A DNA stretch of 64,000 nucleotides from Halichoerus grypus (Eukaryota; Chordata; Mammalia; Carnivora; Phocidae), in the NCBI RefSeq assembly GCF_964656455.1, contig NC_135718.1, positions 144,938,262 through 145,002,261 on the forward strand. Reading direction: 5' to 3'. Below the pieces are notes generated by a model, which saw only the letters and a list, made by a program, of their open reading frames with translations, had not been told where the DNA came from and ran no database searches. Shown here piece after piece: positions 11,162-22,530 of the stretch (the first letter of the stretch is position 1; every line of letters starts with the position of its first letter). The position numbers were made by a program, and so were the translations under genes.

Positions 11162-14026
11162 TATTAGGCATTAATATTATTATTAATTTTTGAATCTTTA
11201 AGTATAATTGGTGTATAATAAACTGCACATATTTGAATGTATAATTTGACAAGTTTGACATAAGAATAATCCCATGAAACTATCACCATAACTGAGATAA
11301 TGAACTCTCCATCACTCTCAGAGTGCTTTGGAATTCATCCCTTCCTCCCTAGTGGCCCCATAACCAGAAGACCCACTGGTCTGCTTTGTGTCAATATAGA
11401 GTGGTTGGCATTTTCTAGAGTTTTATATAAATGGAATCATAGAACACGCACTCTTCTGTGACTGGCTTTATTCAACTCAGCATAAATTATTTTTAGTTTT
11501 ATTCGTTCATATTGTTGTGAATATCAAGAGTTAGTTAGTTCCCTTTTGTCGCTGAGTAGAATTCTATTGTATGGCTATACCACAATGTATTTATCCATTC
11601 AACTGTTGATGGACATTTCAGTTGTTTCCAGTTTTGGGCTATTACAAATAAAAGTACTGTGAACATTCATGTACAAGCCTTTGTGTGGGTATGTTTTTGT
11701 TTCTCTTAGATAAATGCCTAGGAGTGGAATGTCTGGGTAATGAATGTTTAACTGTTTAAGGAACTGCCAAAATGTTTTCCAAAGTGATTATACAATTTTG
11801 CTTTCCTAAATTCCCATCAGCAGGGTATGAAAGTCTCAGTTCCTCCACTTGCTAACACTTGGTATGGCGAGTTTAAAATGTTTTAGAGTTATTTTTATTT
11901 TTAGTTATTTTAGTTTTTCTCGTTGTGATTTTAATTCGCATTTTCATCTGTTTATTGGCCATCCATGTATCTTCTGTAATGTTATATCTGTACAAATCTT
12001 TTTCCCATTTATGGGTTGTTTGTATTTTTATTATTGAGTTGAAGGAGTTCTTTATGTGGTCTAGATACCAGTCCTTTATTGGCTATAAGGTTTACGAATC
12101 TTGTCTCCCAGTTTGTGGTTTGCTTTATAGTTTCTTAACAGTGTCTTTTGAAAAACAATTGTTTTTCATTTGTAATAGGCCCAACTTATTATATATGTTG
12201 TAAATTATAGATATATAGAAAAATTATAGGTATCTATTATTACAGATGATGTCTTTTATGCTTATTTTAAAAATCTTTGTCAAATCTAAGGTCACCATGA
12301 TTTTCTCCTTTGTTTTCTGGAAGTTTTATAGTTTGGACTTCTATATCTAGTTCTCTGACTCATTTTGAGTTAATTTTTATAATTATGTGACAGTAGACCA
12401 TCTATACATATTTTGAACTCTCTTTTTGATCTGTTTGTCTGTCGATACAAATACCATACTGCCTTGGTTACTATAGATTATATTTAATCTTAAAATAAGG
12501 TAGTGTAAATATTCCAATTTTGTTCTTTTTGTTCCAAAACTTCTTAGTTAAAAGGTGAAAGACTTATATGATCTGAAGAGTAACCAGAGTATTATTCTAC
12601 ATCCTTTGAATTTCCATATGAATTTCAGAATCAGCTTATCAATTTGTATATAATGGCTTACTGGGATTTTGATTGTGATTATGTTGTATCTAGTCATGAA
12701 TTTAGGAAGAATTTACATCCTAAAATTATTTTCGTGTTTGCCAGTACTTGCCAGTGAATGTTCTCTTATTATTTTACAGGATCTATAGTTATGTCTCCTG
12801 TCTGATTTCTAATATTGGTTTATATTTCCTCACTTTTTTTTCCTGGAGGTTTATCAAATTTGCTTATCTTCTCAAAGAACATACTTTTGGTTTAATAAAT
12901 TTTTATATTATTTTTCTATTTTCTGTTTCATTGATTTCTGCTCTCTTATTATTATTGTTATTAATTTGCATTTACCTGTTCTTTTCCTTGTCCCTGAAGG
13001 TGGACATTAGGAGAGTTGATCTGAGACTTTTCTTCCTTTCTAATACAAACACTTAGCACTATACATTTTATTATTCTAGCTGTACCCCTACAAATTTTGA
13101 TATGTCTTGTTTTCATTTTTATTCCGCTGAAAATACTTCCTAATTTTCTGTTGATTCCCTCTTTGACCCATGGGTTATTTAAAAGTGCATTGTTTAGTTT
13201 CTGAATATGGGGAGATTTTGCAAAGGTCTTTTTGTTACTCTAATTTAATTTTGTTATGGTCAGAGACCATTCCTTGTATGATTTACATATTTTTAAATTT
13301 GTTGAGACTTGTCTTATGGCTTAGAATATGGTTAACCTTGGTAAATATTCTGGGAGCACTTGGCAATTGTATTTTGCTGTTGCTAGGTAGAGTGTTCTAT
13401 AAATGCTAATTCAGTAAAGTTGTTTGATAATGTTTGTCTTCTAAATCCTTACTAGTTTTTCTTTTGTGTGTGTACCTGTTCCATCGTTTATTGAAAGAGG
13501 TGTTGAAATATCTGACTATATTTGTGGATTTACCTATTTCTCCTTTCACTTCTCTGAGTTTTTGCTTCGTATATTATGAATGTCTATTACTAGCTGCATA
13601 AACATTTAGGATTGATATGTACTCCTGATAAAGTAGCTGCTTTCTTATTATGAAACAACCCTCTTTTTCTCTTGTAATATTACTTACCAGCAATCTACTT
13701 TGTCTGATATTGAGATAGTCACTTCCATTTTCTTTGATTAATACTAGAATGTCATATCTTTTTCTATCCTTTTACTTTCAAATATTTGTGTCTTTATGTT
13801 TAAATTTCATTTCATTTCTTGTAGTTAGCAAGTAATTTTCTTTCTGTTCAGTTTTGTGTTTGTTTTCCAATCTGTTAAACTTTGCTTTTCCTTGTTACAT
13901 TTAGCTCATTTACATTTAATATGATTATTGATATGATTGCTGTTTATTTTCTGTTTGTCCCATTTGCTTCTCCTTTTTTCTGTCTTATTTTGGATTAGTT
14001 GCATATTTTTTATGATTCCATTTTAT

Positions 14027-14279
14027 TTTTTTAATTAATTAATTAATCATTTTTTTAGGGCTTTATTTTATTTTATGTTCTTCAATTTTTAAAGAGATTT
14101 TATTTATTTATTTGAGAGAGAGAGAGCACGAGCTGGGAGAGAGGTAGAGGGAGAGGGACAAGCAGACTCCCCGCTGAGTGAAGAGCCCCCCATCTCCAAT
14201 GGGGGTTGATTCCAGGATGCTGAGATCATGACCTGAGCTGAAGTCAGATGCTTAACTGACTGAGCCACCCAGGTGCCCC
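14027..14279 (-). mobile_element. CAN-SINE in L1M, with long AT-rich tail
   Basis: The SINE core occupies about 14088-14279 and ends GAGCCACCCAGGTGCCCC. Between the core and the left TSD are about 60 bases of (TTAA)-rich tail complement with a short non-A segment. The duplication TCCATTTTAT lies at 14017-14026 and 14280-14289, inside the older L1M. Confidence 0.88.
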
Positions 14280-14320
14280 TCCATTTTATCTTTTTTATTG
14301 GCCTGTTATACCTCTTTTTA

Positions 14321-14382
14321 TTTTTATTTATTTATTTTTTTATTATGTTATGTTAATCACCATACATTACATCATGAATCAT
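14321..14382 (-). mobile_element. 62-bp micro-insertion of L1 3' end with TSD
   Basis: Contains the complement of the young L1's last bases ('gttaatcaccatacattac', also at 41409-41427) plus an A-rich tail complement. It is flanked by a 16-bp duplication, GTTATACCTCTTTTTA at 14305-14320 and GTTACACCTCTTTTTA at 14383-14398 (one mismatch). This is a severely 5'-truncated L1 insertion inside the older L1M. Confidence 0.9.
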
Positions 14383-14833
14383 GTTACACCTCTTTTTAAA
14401 TGTTTTTAGTGATTGCTTTAGGTTTATCATGTCTATCTTTAGCTTATTAATGGTAATATTATACCATTTTACATGAAGTATAGGAACTTTATAAGACTAT
14501 AGTTCCATTTCTTCCTTTCCTACCTTAGAATTATTATTATCATACATTTTACTTCTACATATGCTGTAAGCCCAACAGTTCATTTAAAAATGATTTTTGC
14601 TTTAAATTGCCAATTTCAAAAAAGAGATTTAAAATAATGATAAACAATTATTTATATTTAAACATATATTTTGTATTTCTGTCACTTTTTATTCCTTTAT
14701 ATTCATCCAAATTTCTAGTTGCCATCCTATTTCTGCCTGAGGGACTTTGCTTCACATTTCCTGTAATATAGTATTCAGGTGATGCATCCTTATAGATTTT
14801 GTATGTCTAAGAAAATATTTTGTGTTCATTTTT

Positions 14834-15027
14834 TTTTTTTTTTAAGATTTTATTTATCTGACAGAGAGAGACACAGTGAGAGAGGGAACACAGGCAGGGG
14901 GAGTGGGAGAGGGAGAAGCAGGCTTCCCGCGGAGCAGGGAGCCGGATGCGGGGCTCGATCCCAGGACCCTGGGACCATGACCTGAGCTGAAGGCAGACGC
15001 TTAATGACTGAGCCACCCAGGCGCCCC
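14834..15027 (-). mobile_element. CAN-SINE in L1M, with TSD
   Basis: T-run, 'aagattttatttatctga', purine-rich body and head complement ending GCCACCCAGGCGCCCC. The 14-bp duplication TTGTGTTCATTTTT lies at 14820-14833 and 15028-15041. This is a young-looking copy. Confidence 0.95.
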
Positions 15028-16087
15028 TTGTGTTCATTTTTGAAAGGCATTTTGTCTGAGTATAGAATTTTAGGTTGATAGAGCCCCTCCCACTCCACTC
15101 TCCAGGACTTCAAAGCTGTTGCTTCACTGTCTTTTGGCTTACATTGTTTCTGACAAGAAGCCTGTAATTATTATCCTTTTTCCTCTGGAGGTAATAAGTC
15201 CTTTTTCTTCTATGGTTTGTACAAAGATTTTCTCTTTATTATTCACTGTAAATAATTTGATTATGACATGTGCTGGTGTAATTGTCTTCATTTTTCTTCT
15301 TGGGATTTTGTGAATTCCTTGGGTCTGGGTGTTTATAATTTCATCATATTTTGAAAAGTTTTTGTCATTATTTCTTCAAGTATTTTTTCTTTATTCCTTT
15401 CTTTTTTTCTTTCTCCGGGGACTCTGATTATACATGTAGGAGGTTACTTCATGTTGTCCTGCGGTCCCCTGATAGTTCCTTCACTTTCTTACGCAATGTA
15501 CAAATTGCTGGCAATCCCATCCGGTATATTTTTCATCTTGACATTGTATTTTTCATTTGAGAACTTTGATTTGGATCTCTTAAAATATCTTCCATAACTA
15601 TACTTCCACAACTATATCCCACAATCTTCATAAATATCTTCCATAATTATCCTTATCATGCTCCTGCTTTTCTCTATCATCTGAAACACATGGAATTTAT
15701 TTATAATAGCTGTTTTTATCTAGTGATTCCATTATCTGTATTCTTCCTTTCTGGATGCATTTCTGTTGGTTGATTTAATTCCTCGTTATGAATTCATTTC
15801 CTGTTTCTACACATGCTTGGTAATTTTCTGATGGGATGTCAGACTTGTGAGTTTTACATTGCTGGGTGCAAGATTTCTTCCCTCTCCTTCTCTTTTTCTT
15901 TTGTATCTCTCTAAATATTTTTTTAGTTTTGTGCTGGGATGTACTTATTTGGAAATAGTTTGTGGCTTGCTTTGAAGCTTTGTCAGATGGATTCAGAGCA
16001 GACTTCAGTTTATGGCTAAGTTGGATCCACTTCTGAGTCAATACTCTTTTGAGGGTCTAAGTCCAATGCCTCATATGTTACAAGGTC

Positions 16088-16497
16088 TGCATTTGATTGC
16101 TAAGGCTGCCATAATAAAATACCACAGACTGAGTGGGTTAAACAACAAATATTTATTGTCTTACAGATACAGAGACTAGAAGTCCAAGATCAAGGTGTCA
16201 ACGGGGTTGGTTTTCTCTGAGTTTTCTCTCTCTTTGGCTTGCAGAGGGGCATCCTTCTTGCTGGGTCCTCACATGGTCTTCTCTCCATGTATGCACATCT
16301 CTGGTGTTTTAATTTGTGTCCAAATTTCCTCTTTTTATGAGGACAGAAGTCATACTGGATGAGGGCCCATCCTACAGGCCTCAGTTTAAATTAGTCTCCT
16401 ATTTAAAGGCCCTAGGTCAAATGCAGTCACATTCTGAGATACTGGGGTTAGGGCTTCAGCATATGAGTTTTAGGGGAACACAATATATCCCACAGCA
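16088..16497 (-). mobile_element. Solo LTR of ERVL-MaLR type
   Basis: On the plus strand it reads as the complement of a MaLR LTR: 'gctaaggctgccataataaa', 'gaagtccaagatcaaggtg', 'ggtcctcacatggtcttc', 'cagtcacattctgagatac', 'tcagcatatgag', with the terminal sequence ...cccacagca. It lies within the L1M. No internal retroviral sequence is seen. The exact subfamily (MST or MLT1) is not decided. Confidence 0.75.
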
Positions 16498-17000
16498 AAG
16501 TATTTCCACTCTGCTTGGTGGGACCACTATCTAGTCTTGTGTGAGCTCTAGTCTTGTGTGAGTTCTGCCTGCTTTTTCTACCTTTTTTCCCCTGGCCACT
16601 GTAGTTTCTTCATAAAGTTTTGCTGATCAGTCTTTAGCCAAAGACTGAAAGATACACAGGGCTCCCACTCTCTAGGCAATCTTTTGTCTTTCTTTGGTGT
16701 TCTCTGTGAATTCTGGCCACTTTGGACTCCTCTAACTGTGACTTCTGTCTTCTCAACTCAGGGCACCCACTAGGCTCTGTTTGACTTTTCTCTTTCTGCA
16801 GTACACCCTGGAAACTCTTGACCGGCCATAATCTGGAGTGCCTGTAGCTCTCACCTTGTTTGCTTCCCTTTTCTAGGAATCAGTATCCTGTCCTACCATT
16901 GTCTGAAAATGATTGTTTCGTGTATCTTTCCTCTTATTTAATTGTTTAAGTTGGGAAGATTAATCTAGTCTGTTATTCTTTCATGCCAGACATGGAAGTC

Positions 17001-17214
17001 AGCAAAACTACTTCTGTTATCACACTATTAATAGGCATACACATAATATTACACCTGCTTATAATTTGTTTCTTCCTTTATTTATTTGCTAATCCTTCCT
17101 GAGATCTTGCTCTGCCCCAGACTATATTAGTCACTGCAAATAGTTAATAAGACATCTTACCTGCGCTGGAGAGATTGTCAGTATAGTGGCAAGGCAAATT
17201 TATACACAGATAAT
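17001..17214 (-). repeat. L2-like fragment plus unassigned DNA
   Basis: Bases about 17085-17200 ('gctctgccccagactatattag', 'cttacctgcgctggagag') resemble an antisense L2 3' region, heavily diverged. Confidence 0.4.
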
Positions 17215-17685
17215 TACAAAACTAAGCTCTGGTAGAATTTTTGATCGTCACCAAATCTTATCTCAGTATTTATGCCTCTTTGCAATGTGATTGCTGTTCC
17301 TCTCCACACCCTTAAATCTGGACTAGACCTCTGAAGAGGAGATGATATTGTGTGAGTTTTGCAGCTTGAGCCTATAAGAGATTTGTAGCCCCACTTTTGC
17401 CCTCTTGGGGTGCTATCTGAGATCTCCATGCAAGGACAGCAGAATGGCCTAGGGGAGGATCCAGGTCACGTAGGAAAGAACCGAGACCCCCAGTCAACAG
17501 CCCTTAGCAACTGCTAGTGCAGCAGACCCTCCAGCTGATGCCACATTGGGACTGAGCCTAGAGATTAGCAGAAGAACATTCCCAACCAACCCACAGGGTC
17601 ATGAAAAATAACAAATCATTTTTCTTAAGCTGCCAAATTTTGGAGTGGTTGGTTACACAGGAAAGTTTAACTGAAACAAAAGTGA
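17215..17685 (+). mobile_element. Probable old solo LTR (MLT1 or ERVL-like)
   Basis: The order of phrases 'tttgcaatgtgattgctg', 'tgagcctataagagatttg', 'ttgccctcttggggtgc', 'tcatgaaaaataacaaatc' and 'gtggttggttacacag' matches a common mammalian LTR in the sense direction, including a diverged AATAAA region near 17606. The family name is inferred from memory of phrasing and not confirmed. Confidence 0.55.
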
Positions 17686-18034
17686 TGTGATCTCTTCCCA
17701 GAAAATGTCTCCCTTAGCCCCACCCTTCAGAAGAACTGCCATCTGTGATGCTGGAGGCATTTGTTTTCAGGCCATTCATTTGCTGCTCAGTGCACATTTT
17801 CTTTCTATGGCCATGTATCACATCATCTTTCTGTTGAGTGTCCTTGACTAAATCAAAAACTTTTTAAGGGCAAGGCCTTTTTCTTAATTGCATTCCAATT
17901 GCTTTGACAGGAATGGTAGTTCAAAAAATATTTGATAATATTGATAAATTTTTAAAAATCACATTTCAATAAGCTTATGAATTATCCTGGGAACCTTGGT
18001 TGAACAGATCCTATAAATACTTACGAGGGTTCTA
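17686..18034. other. Unique sequence with an L2-like tail
   Basis: Bases about 17840-17965 ('aagggcaaggcctttttc', 'ttcaaaaaatatttgataa') resemble a sense L2 3' end. The rest is unassigned. No gene seen. Confidence 0.4.
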
Positions 18035-18290
18035 AGAAGTCTTAGGCACTGTGATTTCTGAAGCATGATTATTGTTGTTATTATTAGTATAATTATTATT
18101 ATTTAAATGATCACAACAACCCTATGAGTAGTACCCTCACTTTACAGTTACAGTATCTGAGTCTCAGAGAAGGGAAATACCTGTTTAAACGTATACAGTT
18201 GATAAGTTGCAGAGCTGAGATGAGAACCCAGGTATCCTGACCCCAAGGGCAGAGCCTTTTACAGCAGCTACTCAGAAACAGGCAGGGTAA
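18035..18290 (-). repeat. MIR SINE (antisense)
   Basis: 'tcacaacaaccctatgag', 'tttacagttacagtatctgag' and 'agctgagatgagaacccag' follow the reverse complement of MIR in the right order, including the complement of its tRNA-like head near 18210-18280. Confidence 0.8.
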
Positions 18291-19029
18291 GATGACTGCC
18301 ATGTTGTCTTAAGAGCTGTGCTTGGGGAGACCATTTGGAACGAAAGCATGATCGGACCTTTTCTTTCAGGGGTCTTGGCGCAAAGCATATTATAGGAAAT
18401 GTGAATTAGCATAGGGCCACTGAGGTGTGGAGGGTGTGTGATCACACTGAGTTCGGGTGACAGGCTCTTGCCAGTGACTCCCAGGCCCCCTTCCCCAGGA
18501 GGAGTAAGGTTGGACTGATGTTACCCTTATTTCTGACCATTTGACTCCTTTTCTTACTGAGCTACAGGGCCTAGTTTCAGGCAGTAGCAACACAGGGTCA
18601 TCCAGTGGAATGCTTTCCAGCCAATTCAGCAAGATCATTGGGATAAAGAGGATAACTGGGTGGAAAACACTTCTGTCTGACACAGTTTTGGGTGCCCTTA
18701 ATGAAACTGAACTATGAATCTGAAGCTTCTGAGACCTTCTGGGAAAAGAACAGTTTGGGTTAGTCCCATGACCGTATGGCTACAAGGAGAACACAACATT
18801 CAGATGACAGAAAAATGTATGGACTCCTTGTCCTTATGGTTTTCCCTTTAGGAAGGATCCAGGATCCTTTATGATACATGTGGAAATAAGTCTAAGAGAA
18901 AAATTGGAAAAAATCAGTGACCAGAGAGTGGTGACTGTTTTCAAAAGCATGAAAAATTTAGTTAAGTAGATCCTAAAATGCTTATCCATTCAGTTAATAA
19001 TGATGGTGATAATAATGTTAATCATAACT
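18291..19029. other. Unique sequence, no gene seen
   Basis: Non-repetitive to the eye. A short ORF on the minus strand (18390-18683) has no recognisable features. Confidence 0.45.
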
Positions 19030-19290
19030 AATGTATATTAAAGGCTAACTTTGTGTCAGGTTCTATGTGAGACCCTGGGTTTAGTAGTAGTGAAATTAAC
19101 AAACAAACAGATAGGTGTTTGTTCATGGAATTTGCAACCTAGTGGAAGGAGACAGACTTTAAACAAATAACTGCACAAGTAAATATATAATTACAAATAA
19201 TGGTCAAAACTATGAAGGAAGAGCTGGGTGCCATGATTAAAAAAATGGGGAGAATATAAGTTGGATTCGGAGTCAGGAAAGGCACAAGAT
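19030..19290 (-). repeat. L2 LINE fragment (antisense)
   Basis: 'ggaatttgcaacctagtgg', 'gagacagactttaaacaaa', 'aaatatataattacaaat' and 'tatgaaggaagagctgggtg' match a common antisense L2 segment in order. The beginning ('gtgtcaggttctatgtgag') fits the adjacent 3' end. Confidence 0.75.
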
Positions 19291-21264
19291 TTGACTAAAG
19301 CTTTGGAACCCAGAAAAACTAGGTCGGATGGAACCAGTCTGAATTTGTGCCGACCAGAAGAGAAGAGAAAGATATTGAGGGCTAGGAAAGAAAATTCTGC
19401 TCTGACTCTCAAAAGAAATTGGTTAAGAAGCTTCCAGCTCTGGAAGTAATTGCAAAAAGAAGACAATTTACTCATGTGAAGTCAAGCAACTACAAATGAT
19501 GATTTCCCTGTGTCCCCTCTAGAGCTGGGATTCCATGGCCCCGATTAATCTCTATCCAGGACAGGTGGAAGTAAGGGCAGGTAACAAACCATCGAGTAGG
19601 AGGGGGCTGTCACGATCATCCCCAAGGCAGCCTTACTCACGTCCACACTGTGACTTGAATAGTAGTATTCATATTTACTGAGAAACAAGCCTAAATTCCC
19701 AAACATTTGAAAATCTGTCCTCCAGGAGCCATTTTATGAACCACCAAGGAGGACCGAACAGGCTGTGCTGACCAGCCCCAGAGACCACAAATCGGCCTTG
19801 TTCTGCAGTGAGTCACTACCCTCCAGGGCTCACCATTCCCCTTGGAGGAAAGAGGATAGTCATTGCGAACTGCTCTCCGAGAACCTAATCATTAACCGTT
19901 CTGCAGAAAGTGTCACTCTGTTTCTGGCAGAGTTCTGTGCTCTTTGGCACTGGAGTGGAAGATCAGCGGGGGGCAGGCTGGTGGCAGTCTGGAGTGACTC
20001 TCAGTGGGAACTGGCTGAGCATATAATTATATCATGAGTCAAGCTCTCTCCAGGGATGTAAGACGACCAGAGGAAAATGAAATAACATTATATCCCACAT
20101 GAATAGAGGCACTGGTGGAGAAAGCTGACTCCTGAGAAAGACTACTCAGGCTAAGAAGTTTCCCAGCACTTAAATGCCTCACTCCCCTTCTCTTAAAAAC
20201 GAAGGGATTAAATGGGCACAATTTATGCCTTTGCCTTAAACCTGGATGAGCAAGTGACCGGGCAACAATCTGCATGGGTCAATAACTTTGATAACAGACA
20301 AAAAAGCCATTTAGCTGGAAAATTGCGTGTATCATTTGGCTCCAACCGAGCACTGTTTATTCAGGAAGACACGAGACTGACAAATGCCGTGGTGGGAATT
20401 ACAAAATATTTTTTCCTCCCTACACCGCTTCCAAAGGTATATTTTTATGGATCCAGGAATAGCAGCCTGTTTGTCTTGCTTGCGCTCGTTCTCCCTCTTG
20501 TTTCTTTTTGGTCAACATCCAAAGAATTAGCCTGTTTGCACAGTGGCGACCTCGTCACTGAAGCCAAATTAGTATGAATGGCACTCACTTTCCTCCATGG
20601 CCTCTCCCTGCTTTCCAGATGATATAATTAGCCAGGGGACTTTTGATCAGTTCACCAAAGAAAAACAATTACAGGGCAGCCCAGGCCTGGGTTCTGTGGT
20701 TAGAAACATCAAAATGAGAATGACACCCTTTTCAGATGATTTCCAAAGAGGGTTATTTTAGAAACTGCAGAAACGAGGAAATACTCGGAGTGGGAGAGAA
20801 GACATCGATTTTGATATTTACCTGCCTCAGTCATTTGCAATGTTCCTGAAGGAAGCAAGCGGGAAGGTGGAGCTGGTAGCAGAATTTGGGGGGTAAGCGA
20901 AAGCCTCGAGAGAGGTAGCAGTGCAAGGTAGAGGCTGTCCGTCCTGGGGGAAATCAGTCAAGATAACCATTTAGAGTTCAGTTTCTATTTGTTCAATGTT
21001 TAATATCCAATTTGAACGCTGAAGTTATTTACTTGAGGGTAAAGTGTTGAAGTAGAAGAAGAAGTACTTGAAAGAGGCTTGAATTTTGGCTTCACATTTA
21101 CCCTTGGGAAGTGGCTGTCCTTACAGGGAACTCTGCCTCTCAATTAGAAGTGGGTAATAGGATCAAGGGGGAACACACCAACACATCCTCATCCTCAGAA
21201 ATAAAGTTGGAGGCTACTTGGCATTAATATTGCTCCTGTGTTAATAACCCTGAAGTTGATATCA
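19291..21264. promoter_or_regulatory. Repeat-poor block; candidate conserved non-coding DNA
   Basis: Nearly 2 kb with no transposon I can identify. It retains CpGs scattered through it (for example around 20020-20550) and homeodomain- and AP-1-like words such as ATAATTAT with TGAGTCA at 20035-20041, and ATAATTAG near 20625. A 121-codon ORF (20212-20577) crosses it but has no recognisable domain. The regulatory label is an inference from the texture of the sequence only; conservation cannot be seen from one genome. Confidence 0.3.
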
Positions 21265-21350
21265 AATCAGTCACTCAATATTTATTGGCTGCCTACTGGG
21301 TATTTATGTAGTTACTATGAGGAGGAACTAGAGCACTGTAGAAATCTAAA
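21265..21350 (-). repeat. L2 fragment (antisense)
   Basis: 'caatatttattggctgcctac' followed by a diverged 'gggtatttatgtagttac' is consistent with the reverse complement of an L2 3' end. It is short. Confidence 0.5.
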
Positions 21351-21420
21351 AAGAAGGCTCTGGTAAAAAAAAAAAAAAAAGCCTGTGTCTAATAAAGCGG
21401 TCATTTACAGTGTTCTATTT

Positions 21421-21648
21421 GTTTTTTGTTTTTTTTAAGATTTTATTTATTTATTTGACAGAGAAAGAGAGAGAGAACAAGAGAGCGCAAGCAGGGGGAG
21501 CTGCTCATACTTAGAGCAGGCAGAGGCAGAGGGAGAAGCAGGCTCCCCACTGAGCAGGAAGCCTGACTCGGGACTCGATCCCAGGACCCTGGGATCATGA
21601 CCTGAGCTGAAGGCAGACAGTTAACCGACTGAGCCACCCAGGCGCCCC
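21421..21648 (-). mobile_element. CAN-SINE with TSD
   Basis: Full-length copy with an extra purine-rich segment in its body (about 21500-21530). The head complement ends GCCACCCAGGCGCCCC. The 15-bp duplication TACAGTGTTCTATTT lies at 21406-21420 and 21649-21663. Confidence 0.95.
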
Positions 21649-21663
21649 TACAGTGTTCTATTT

Positions 21664-22145
21664 CTTAATGAAGGAACTCTGTGTAAGTATGAGCAGCTCC
21701 CTTGCTCCCTTGCTTCCTTTCTCACTCTCCAGGTCCAACCTACACTGAAAATCTCTTCAGTGACGTTAAGAAGGTTTAGAAGGCATAGCTAACTAGTCTA
21801 AATGGGTCTCCACATGGGGTGCCATATTCCTGTCCCTTTTTCATGGACCATAATGATTTCAATTTAATTCCAACCATTAGAGATTCAGTTCTTTGAATAT
21901 TGCAGGAATTTCTTAGTTTTCCAAGTCATTTGTTACCATAGTTATTCTGAGATAACTTTTTCTCTTGCATTTCACATTTCTAAAATTGAGATGCACCTTG
22001 AAACCAATTGATATGTGTATTTAACCTGGAAGTGTTTTCATCCCCCTGTATAGTTATGGAACTGATGAAATTGATTTAATGGTGAGGAAGTAAGGGAAAA
22101 GGTAAGTAGATCTCAAGGTAAAGGACTTCTGAGATAAAGGTGTAT
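21664..22145. other. Unique sequence, no gene seen
   Basis: AT-rich non-repetitive DNA between a SINE and an LTR. Confidence 0.45.
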
Positions 22146-22530
22146 TAAGGACTAATTTATGTCCCTCCCCCACCCAATTCATATATTGAGGTCCCGACCT
22201 CAAGTATCTCAGAATGCGACTGTGTTTAAAGATAGAGTCTTTAAAGAGGTAAAATGAGATCATTAGGGTGGGCCCTTATTGAGTTTGACTGGTATCCTTA
22301 TAAGAAGGGAATATTAGGACAAGGACATACACAAATGGAAGACTGTGTAAAGACACAAAGAGAAGAAGACCATCTATAAGCCAAGAAAAGTGACCCTCAG
22401 AGGAAACAACCCTGTTGACACCTTGATCGTAGACTTGTAGCCTCCAGAACTATGAGGAAATAAATTTCTGTTGTTCAAGCTCCCCAGTCTGTGGCACTTT
22501 GTTATGGCAGCCCTCACAAACCACTCCAAT
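22146..22530 (+). mobile_element. Solo LTR of ERVL-MaLR type
   Basis: Sense LTR: 'ggactaatttatgtccc', 'cattagggtgggccctta', 'ggtatccttataagaagg', 'gacaccttgatcgtagac', 'cctccagaactatgagg', the polyadenylation signal AATAAA at 22459-22464, 'cccagtctgtggcac' and 'gttatggcagccctcac'. No internal viral genes are present. Confidence 0.85.

Larger units (their letters stand above)
11173..17000 (-). mobile_element. Old L1M element, nearly full length, with nested insertions
   Basis: Runs 3' to 5' across the window. The 3' UTR and end of ORF2 lie at 11173-11800 ('ggaatcatagaacacgc', 'ctgagtagaattctattgt', 'caactgttgatggacat'). Antisense ORF2 phrases continue to about 15600 ('tgttctctgactcattttgag'-like, 'tcattgatttctgctctct'). 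The ORF1 and 5' end reach about 17000 ('ctttcatgccagacatggaag'). No long ORF remains. Later insertions are CAN-SINEs (14027-14279, 14834-15027), a 62-bp micro-L1 (14321-14382) and an LTR (16088-16497). Boundaries at both ends are approximate. Confidence 0.8.

Noticed and set aside
14779..15113. Short ORFs on both strands around 14.8-15.1 kb, and similar ones at 3560-3745 and 21443-21637
   Set aside because: They are translations of CAN-SINE bodies, which give similar peptides wherever a copy lies.
20212..20577. 121-codon plus-strand ORF in a repeat-poor block
   Set aside because: No domain or splice-site support. The block is better explained, if anything, as non-coding regulatory DNA.
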